Positions 32,233 through 36,026 of a DNA stretch of 36,026 bases are shown here, piece after piece. How positions within the stretch are numbered: the first letter of the stretch is position 1; every line of letters starts with the position of its first letter. The translations under genes and the position numbers were made by a program. The notes beneath the pieces were generated by a model that saw nothing but the letters and a program-made list of their open reading frames with translations, was not told where the DNA came from and did not search any database. Source of the DNA: Clostridiales bacterium NK3B98 (GTDB lineage Bacteria > Bacillota > Clostridia > Oscillospirales > Oscillospiraceae); the NCBI GenBank assembly GCA_000421005.1, contig ATWA01000021.1:1-36026 (forward strand), in the 5' to 3' direction.

Positions 32233-33573
32233 TTAGAACAGGTCGCTGGCCTGCTGGATGTACTGTTCAGAGGTGTCCAGACAATAGTTTGCCAGCTTGG
32301 AGTTATGAGCGCCTTCGCTGTTCTCCACATAGTCGAAGTCGAAGTACCACTGAGCGGCCCGGTACAGGCTGCGCAGCTCCTCCAGCTGCTCCTCGGAGTA
32401 GTTGCCAGAGGCAACCGCCTCGGTGAGCTTGTCGTTCAGATCAGACAGCTTGTTGCCCACCTCGGTCTCCCGGGCAGTGATGGTATCCTGAAGGGCGTGT
32501 ACCTTCTCCACCATGTCGGTGTCCTTGTGGCAGTTGGCGCAGACATTCTGCATAATATTCTCGCTCTCGATGGGGCTGACAAAGGCATGGTTGGTGTAGG
32601 TGTAGCCCTGATCGTTGGTGACAACCTCCATGTGGCAGTCGGCGCAGTTCATACCCATGCCGGCGTGGACGCTGCCCTCGCCCAGGTAGGTCTCCATCTC
32701 GGGATGCTGTGCCTTCAGCAGACGGGCACCAGTGCTCTCCTGCGTCCAGTCCGCAAAGTCCATGGCGTTGTAGTATTCCAGAATGGCGTCAGGGGTCATC
32801 TCCGCTACGCTATGGTAGGGGACGGTGGTGGCGTGGGAGTCATCCGGCTTGAAGTAGTACTCGATGTGGCACTGACCGCAGGAGAGTACCACCGGGTCGA
32901 TGGCGTCCATATTGCTGCCAAGCTGGCTGATGATATAGTCATGGGTGACCACCAGCTTGCCGTTGTCCCCGGCCTGATTCTCATGGCAGGTGTAGCAGCC
33001 CACATTCTCGGTCATCTGGGGAAAGACTTCCTCAAAGTCCAGTGCGTAGGCAGTCTCCGCACCCATCTTGTTGACCATAGCGGTGAAGTCTGCCGTCTTG
33101 CAGGTCAGGCAGTTAGACAGGGGATGGGGACGGGCGATGGCGTTCACATCTTCCAGACAGTAGGCGTGACCCCGGGCGGCGTTATACTCCTTGGCAAAGC
33201 CGTAGCCCTCATACAGGTTGACCAGATAGGGATCCTGCTCCAGATAGTCCACAGAGTATTCGTTCTCAGAGGTCATGTTGTAGCTTTCGGCAATCTCCGG
33301 GAACAGCTCTGCCCACTGCTCAGAGGTCACCACGTCGTTGGCACCCGCCGGTGCAGGCGCTTCCACCTGACGATAGGAAATCTCCGCAACGCCGGAAGCG
33401 GCAGCTGCTTCCTCGCCGCTGTTCTTGGGGGTACTGGTAAAGGTCGTCCCGCCTGTTGCGTCTCTCAGCGCACTTACGCAGAAAATGAGTGCCAACGAGA
33501 CCGCCGCCGCAATCAGCCAGCGGAGGACATCATGGCCAAGGCGACCAAAATCCGTCTTGCCCGCGTTTTTCAT
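32233..33573 (-). CDS. nrfA: Ammonia-forming pentaheme cytochrome c nitrite reductase NrfA
   Basis: 446 residues from ATG at 33573, with AAGGAG nine nt upstream and a second GGAG nearer. Five heme sites are in the NrfA order: CLTCK (155-159, the lysine-ligated catalytic heme), CYTCH (193-197), CGQCH (232-236), CADCH (310-314) and CANCH (345-349). NrfA hallmarks CGQCHIEYYF and KAQHPE are present. An N-terminal hydrophobic segment (~17-36) is a signal anchor, so the enzyme stays on the outer face of the membrane. It reduces nitrite to ammonium with six electrons. No nrfH electron-donor gene is adjacent. Expression is probably controlled by a CRP/FNR-type protein at a perfect site upstream. Confidence 0.97.
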   Translation of the reverse strand: MKNAGKTDFGRLGHDVLRWLIAAAVSLALIFCVSALRDATGGTTFTSTPKNSGEEAAAASGVAEISYRQVEAPAPAGANDVVTSEQWAELFPEIAESYNMTSENEYSVDYLEQDPYLVNLYEGYGFAKEYNAARGHAYCLEDVNAIARPHPLSNCLTCKTADFTAMVNKMGAETAYALDFEEVFPQMTENVGCYTCHENQAGDNGKLVVTHDYIISQLGSNMDAIDPVVLSCGQCHIEYYFKPDDSHATTVPYHSVAEMTPDAILEYYNAMDFADWTQESTGARLLKAQHPEMETYLGEGSVHAGMGMNCADCHMEVVTNDQGYTYTNHAFVSPIESENIMQNVCANCHKDTDMVEKVHALQDTITARETEVGNKLSDLNDKLTEAVASGNYSEEQLEELRSLYRAAQWYFDFDYVENSEGAHNSKLANYCLDTSEQYIQQASDLF

Positions 33574-33640
33574 TTTGCTCCTCTCCTTCTTTTGAAGTCA
33601 ACTGTGCACGACCCCAGAATAAGGTTGATGCTATATGATT

Positions 33641-33684
33641 ATTTTACCCCATTCCCCCCAATTAGTCTGTGACGTAGATCACAG
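33641..33684 (-). promoter_or_regulatory. nrfA promoter with perfect CRP/FNR-type palindrome
   Basis: TGTGACGTAGATCACA (33668-33683, symmetry extends one base each side) matches the TGTGA-N6-TCACA consensus. A -10 TAAAAT lies at 33641-33646 on the minus strand and there is no -35. Taking the start 7 nt beyond the -10, the site centre falls at -41.5, the class II activator position. Confidence 0.8.
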
Positions 33685-33700
33685 TTTATATCATCATTTT

Positions 33701-34045
33701 CTACCCCTCCATCGCCTGCTGGAGCTTTGACAACGCCTGCTTCTCCAACCGGGAAATATAGGAGCGGGAGAGATTCAGACTCTTTGCCACCTCCCGCTGG
33801 GTTGCCGGTTCCGCTCCATCCAGCCCATAGCGCCGGGTGATAATGAGCCGTTCCCGTTCCGTCAGCACCCGTGCCACGCATTGACGCAGGCGCTGGCAGT
33901 CCTCCCGATTCTCCAAATCCTCCAGCATGGTGTCATCCACCTTGATGACGTCCATTAAAGACAGTCCGCCCTCATCATCGTCGCTGTCCAGCGTTTCCGA
34001 AAGGCTGATCTCTCCGGCAAGGCGGCGGGTCTTGCGCAGGTGCAT
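33701..34045 (-). CDS. sigK: 3' part of sigK: sigma-K regions 3-4 (C-terminal fragment)
   Basis: 114 residues from ATG at 34045, but this is probably not a natural start: the frame is open upstream and reads NEILMHLRK across the junction at 34057, exactly the sequence found inside intact sigma-K proteins (ENEILMHLR in Bacillus). What remains is the end of region 2/3, the linker and region 4 with the helix-turn-helix TQREVAKSLNLSRSYISRLEKQALSKL. Regions 1-2, needed for core binding and -10 recognition, are missing, so the fragment cannot be a functional sigma factor. A recombinase gene directly precedes it on the same strand. In sporulating Bacillus and Clostridioides the two halves are joined by excision of the skin element. 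The 5' half is not in the window. Confidence 0.85.
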   Translation of the reverse strand: MHLRKTRRLAGEISLSETLDSDDDEGGLSLMDVIKVDDTMLEDLENREDCQRLRQCVARVLTERERLIITRRYGLDGAEPATQREVAKSLNLSRSYISRLEKQALSKLQQAMEG

Positions 34046-34052
34046 GAGGATT

Positions 34053-34057
34053 TCATT
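34053..34057 (-). other. Predicted skin-element attachment site core (AATGA)
   Basis: AATGA on the minus strand, at the exact point where sigma-K homology starts (AAT GAA = Asn-Glu of NEILMHLR). As I recall, AATGA is the crossover core described for the Bacillus sigK skin element. The stop codon of the recombinase is the TGA inside this core. Confidence 0.65.
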
Positions 34058-35840
34058 TGCTATCCCCTTCCAAAGGCGAGAAAGAAGTGTCCATATTCTC
34101 GTAGTTTACGTCAGAATACGGCACCAATCCTTCCTGTTCGTCCATGGTGTCCACCAAGGGCAGATGATCGGAATTGTCAGGATATTCAATCTCATCCTCT
34201 CCTGCGCCGAAGAGGACAATATGGGCATATTCCCCGTCCCAGACCACCTTGCGCACCAGCGTGCGGATGGCGGCACGCTTCTGCCCCACGCTCATGTCGT
34301 CAATGCCCATGGCGAAGGAGGCGAGCAGCTGGCGCAGCACCTCAAACTCGTCCCGGGTCAGCACGCTCTCCTGGGTGAGCCCTTCCAGCTCCTTGATGCG
34401 CTGGGAGAGTCTCTCATTGTCCCGGCTCAGTTCGTCCATGCGGCGGTTGATCTGCTTTTTCGTCCCTTCCTCGGTTGTGGTCAGAAGGGTGTCCAGCAGG
34501 GCGTTGATTTTCTGCTCGTTCTCGGTCTGCTTCCCTCTCAGGTCGGCAAGCTGGGCATCGTAGTCCTCCCGGTTTCCGGTATAGAACTTCCGGCTCTGGT
34601 CCAGCAGGGAGAGCGTACCGGTTTTATCCTGGGCAATCTCCTTGATCTGTTGTATCACCGCTGCGTCCAGCGTATTGCCGTTGACGTTTCTCCGGTCGCA
34701 GAGGGTTTTCTGGCTCCGCTCCTTCTCCTTACACACATAGGCGAAGACAGGTTTCCCGTCCGGAAGGAGCCGTTTCATCAGCTTGGGGTACATTCTCCCC
34801 CCGCAGCGGCAGAACAGCAGCCCGGTGAGCAGCGCCTCGTTGCTCCGGGGCTTGCGGAAGCATTTGGAGCGGTTGCGCTCCAAGGCGTGCTGTACCTGTA
34901 TCCACTGTTTGGAGGGGATGATGCCGGGGTGCTGCCCCACAGAGACAATCCACTGGTCTATGGGGTTCAGGATGGTGGTCTTGCCCTTCACCTGATCGGT
35001 GCGGTTGTAGGCGAGAATCCCATGAACCCCATCAAACTCGTCTCGCTCTGAGAACAAGTCCGCCTCGTTCTGGACGAAGTAGTCATAAGCCGCTTGGTCG
35101 GCAATCAGATACACCGGGTTTTGGAGGATGTTTTTAATGGCAAAGCGGCTGAACTGAATGCCCCGGCGAGTGCGGACGTTCTGGCGAATCAGCTCTGCCT
35201 CCACCTGCGTCAGCGAGTCGGTTTCAATAAACAAATCGAATATTTTCCGGATCAGGTCTGCTTCTTCCGGCACCAGCTTCAGCTTGCAGGCTTTTTTCGT
35301 CTTGCCGTCCACGGTGACGCTTTTCACGCTCTCGGAGACGTAGCCCGTGGGCGTCGTGCCCCCCAGCCAGCGCCCGGTTTTGGCCAGCTCGTGCATATTG
35401 TCCCGGATGCGCTCGGCGATGGTCTCCCGCTCCAGCTGGGAAAAGACAGAGGCAATGTACATCATGGCTCTGCCCATGGGGGTTCCGGTGTCAAACTGCT
35501 CCTTGATGGAGACAAAGGAGATGTCGAGCTGTCCCAGTTCCTCAATCAAATGGGAGAAATCGCTGATATTGCGGCTGATTCGGTCAAGGCGGTAGACCAC
35601 GATGGCCTGAAACTGGCGCTCATGGGCGGCTTTCATCATCTTCTTGAAGTCCGGGCGGTTCAGGTTGCCCCCGGAAAAGCCCTCGTCCTCGTAGACAACA
35701 GCGTGATCTGCGTACTCGTCGCCGTAGTTGGCACGGATATAGGTGCGGCAAAGCTCCACTTGGTTGCCGATGCTCTCCCCCTTGCCGGTGAATTTGGATT
35801 TGCGGGAGTAGATGGCGATGACGGGTTTGTTGCGGCGCAT
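34053..35840 (-). CDS. Large serine recombinase, SpoIVCA-like skin-element excisionase
   Basis: 595 residues from ATG at 35840, with AGGGGG about 8 nt upstream; an ATG at 35870 lacks a site. The resolvase N-terminal domain has the catalytic Ser in YSRKS (S15), VVYRLDRISRN and the helix SQLERETIAERIRDNM. The recombinase domain follows (GGTTPTGYVSE, QVEAELIRQNVRTRRG, ILQNPVYL), then a zinc ribbon (CRCGG and FAYVCKEKERSQKTLCDRR) and a long coiled coil (~440-520). Members of this family integrate and excise mobile elements. Its position against the sigK fragment, on the same strand, strongly suggests it excises the intervening element in the mother cell. In the Bacillus element the recombinase gene has the opposite orientation and lies at the other end, so this is a different layout. 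Confidence 0.92.
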   Translation of the reverse strand: MRRNKPVIAIYSRKSKFTGKGESIGNQVELCRTYIRANYGDEYADHAVVYEDEGFSGGNLNRPDFKKMMKAAHERQFQAIVVYRLDRISRNISDFSHLIEELGQLDISFVSIKEQFDTGTPMGRAMMYIASVFSQLERETIAERIRDNMHELAKTGRWLGGTTPTGYVSESVKSVTVDGKTKKACKLKLVPEEADLIRKIFDLFIETDSLTQVEAELIRQNVRTRRGIQFSRFAIKNILQNPVYLIADQAAYDYFVQNEADLFSERDEFDGVHGILAYNRTDQVKGKTTILNPIDQWIVSVGQHPGIIPSKQWIQVQHALERNRSKCFRKPRSNEALLTGLLFCRCGGRMYPKLMKRLLPDGKPVFAYVCKEKERSQKTLCDRRNVNGNTLDAAVIQQIKEIAQDKTGTLSLLDQSRKFYTGNREDYDAQLADLRGKQTENEQKINALLDTLLTTTEEGTKKQINRRMDELSRDNERLSQRIKELEGLTQESVLTRDEFEVLRQLLASFAMGIDDMSVGQKRAAIRTLVRKVVWDGEYAHIVLFGAGEDEIEYPDNSDHLPLVDTMDEQEGLVPYSDVNYENMDTSFSPLEGDSK

Positions 35841-35886
35841 GAAGCGACCCCCTTTTATTGTGCGATACATGGTGTTTGGTAATATT

Positions 35887-35915
35887 ACATTAACATAATT
35901 GGTGGGGGGTGTAAA
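35887..35915 (-). promoter_or_regulatory. Possible promoter of the recombinase gene
   Basis: Minus strand: -35 TTTACA (35910-35915), 17-nt spacer, weak -10 TAATGT (35887-35892). The AT-rich stretch around it is unlike the rest of the window. A sigma-E-like reading is also possible but less convincing. Confidence 0.35.
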
Positions 35916-35922
35916 GGGGAAA

Positions 35923-36026
35923 TCAGGCAATCATGACAGCGTGCCTCTGGGGCGTAAGTCGTCCGTCTTTTACAGGTAATAGCAGTTTTCGATCGACATA
36001 CTCCGTGTGGAGAGCGACCGGATTCC
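35923..36026 (-). CDS. C-terminal end of an unidentified protein, cut by the right edge
   Basis: An open frame enters from the right edge and ends at TGA 35923-35925, giving 33 residues (…EYVDRKLLLPVKDGRLTPQRHAVMIA). It is on the same strand as the recombinase, 82 nt upstream of its start. The fragment is not sigma-K-like, and I do not recognise the family. If real, it is cargo inside the intervening element. The other frames here contain early stops, which supports this one weakly. Confidence 0.4.
   Translation of the reverse strand, partial: NPVALHTEYVDRKLLLPVKDGRLTPQRHAVMIA

Noticed and set aside
33667-33684. Palindrome downstream of the sigK fragment as its terminator
   Set aside because: It has no T tract, and its match to TGTGA-N6-TCACA and position relative to the nrfA -10 fit an operator better.
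33701-34045. Independent small sigma factor starting at ATG 34045
   Set aside because: There is no ribosome binding site before this ATG, the sigma-K homology continues upstream of it to the AATGA, and regions needed for core binding are missing.
35857-35887. Sigma-E-type promoter for the recombinase (TAATATTA, 15 nt, CGCACAAT)
   Set aside because: The -35 fits but the -10 core matches only half of CATA, and the predicted start would leave a leader of about 10 nt that cuts into the ribosome binding site.

Overview
The window looks like a chromosomal segment of an anaerobic, GC-rich, low-GC-lineage (Firmicutes/Clostridia) bacterium, most likely a gut Oscillospiraceae relative. This is inferred from strong AGGAGG-type ribosome binding sites, AddAB instead of RecBCD, a CIRCE/HrcA operator, the short archaeal-type prolyl-tRNA synthetase, a sporulation sigma-K fragment, split ResB/CcsA cytochrome c maturation and many lipoproteins. 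No rRNA, tRNA or CRISPR array was recognised. Coding density is high and most genes are in short, tightly overlapped operons.

Left part (1-5.7 kb): a minus-strand operon encodes a VTC polyphosphate-polymerase-like enzyme, a DUF4956 membrane protein and a secreted/anchored carbohydrate-binding (Cthe_2159-like) protein with a 13-residue tandem repeat cut by the window edge. It is divergent from a plus-strand operon with an OmpR-type response regulator, its histidine kinase, a NUDIX hydrolase and a Lar-like zinc ribbon. The shared promoter region carries TTTCAGC direct repeats placed identically relative to both -10 boxes, which suggests that the two-component system drives both operons.

Middle part (5.7-26.8 kb): trmO with a PurF-like protein that lacks the catalytic N-terminal cysteine; htpG under a perfect CIRCE operator; a 5'-nucleotidase lipoprotein; a polar amino-acid ABC transporter (binding protein, permease, ATPase) with an internal terminator; an operon of sugar O-acetyltransferase, hflX, yigZ and a hotdog thioesterase; rpmE with a possible structured leader; addB-addA; and a plus-strand pair of a DUF3810 membrane metalloprotease-like protein and cytidine deaminase.

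Right part (26.8-36 kb): a small zinc-ribbon membrane protein; proS with its own promoter and a hairpin in its leader; a DUF2812 protein; ccsA, resB and nrfA, the last behind a perfect CRP/FNR-type palindrome at exactly -41.5 from a predicted start. The window ends in what appears to be one end of a skin-like element: the 3' half of sigK (starting at the NEILMHLR junction) directly abuts a large serine recombinase gene whose stop codon lies within an AATGA sequence, the crossover core I recall for Bacillus sigK. The 5' half of sigK is not in the window and would be expected beyond the right edge. This developmental DNA-rearrangement locus is the most notable feature.
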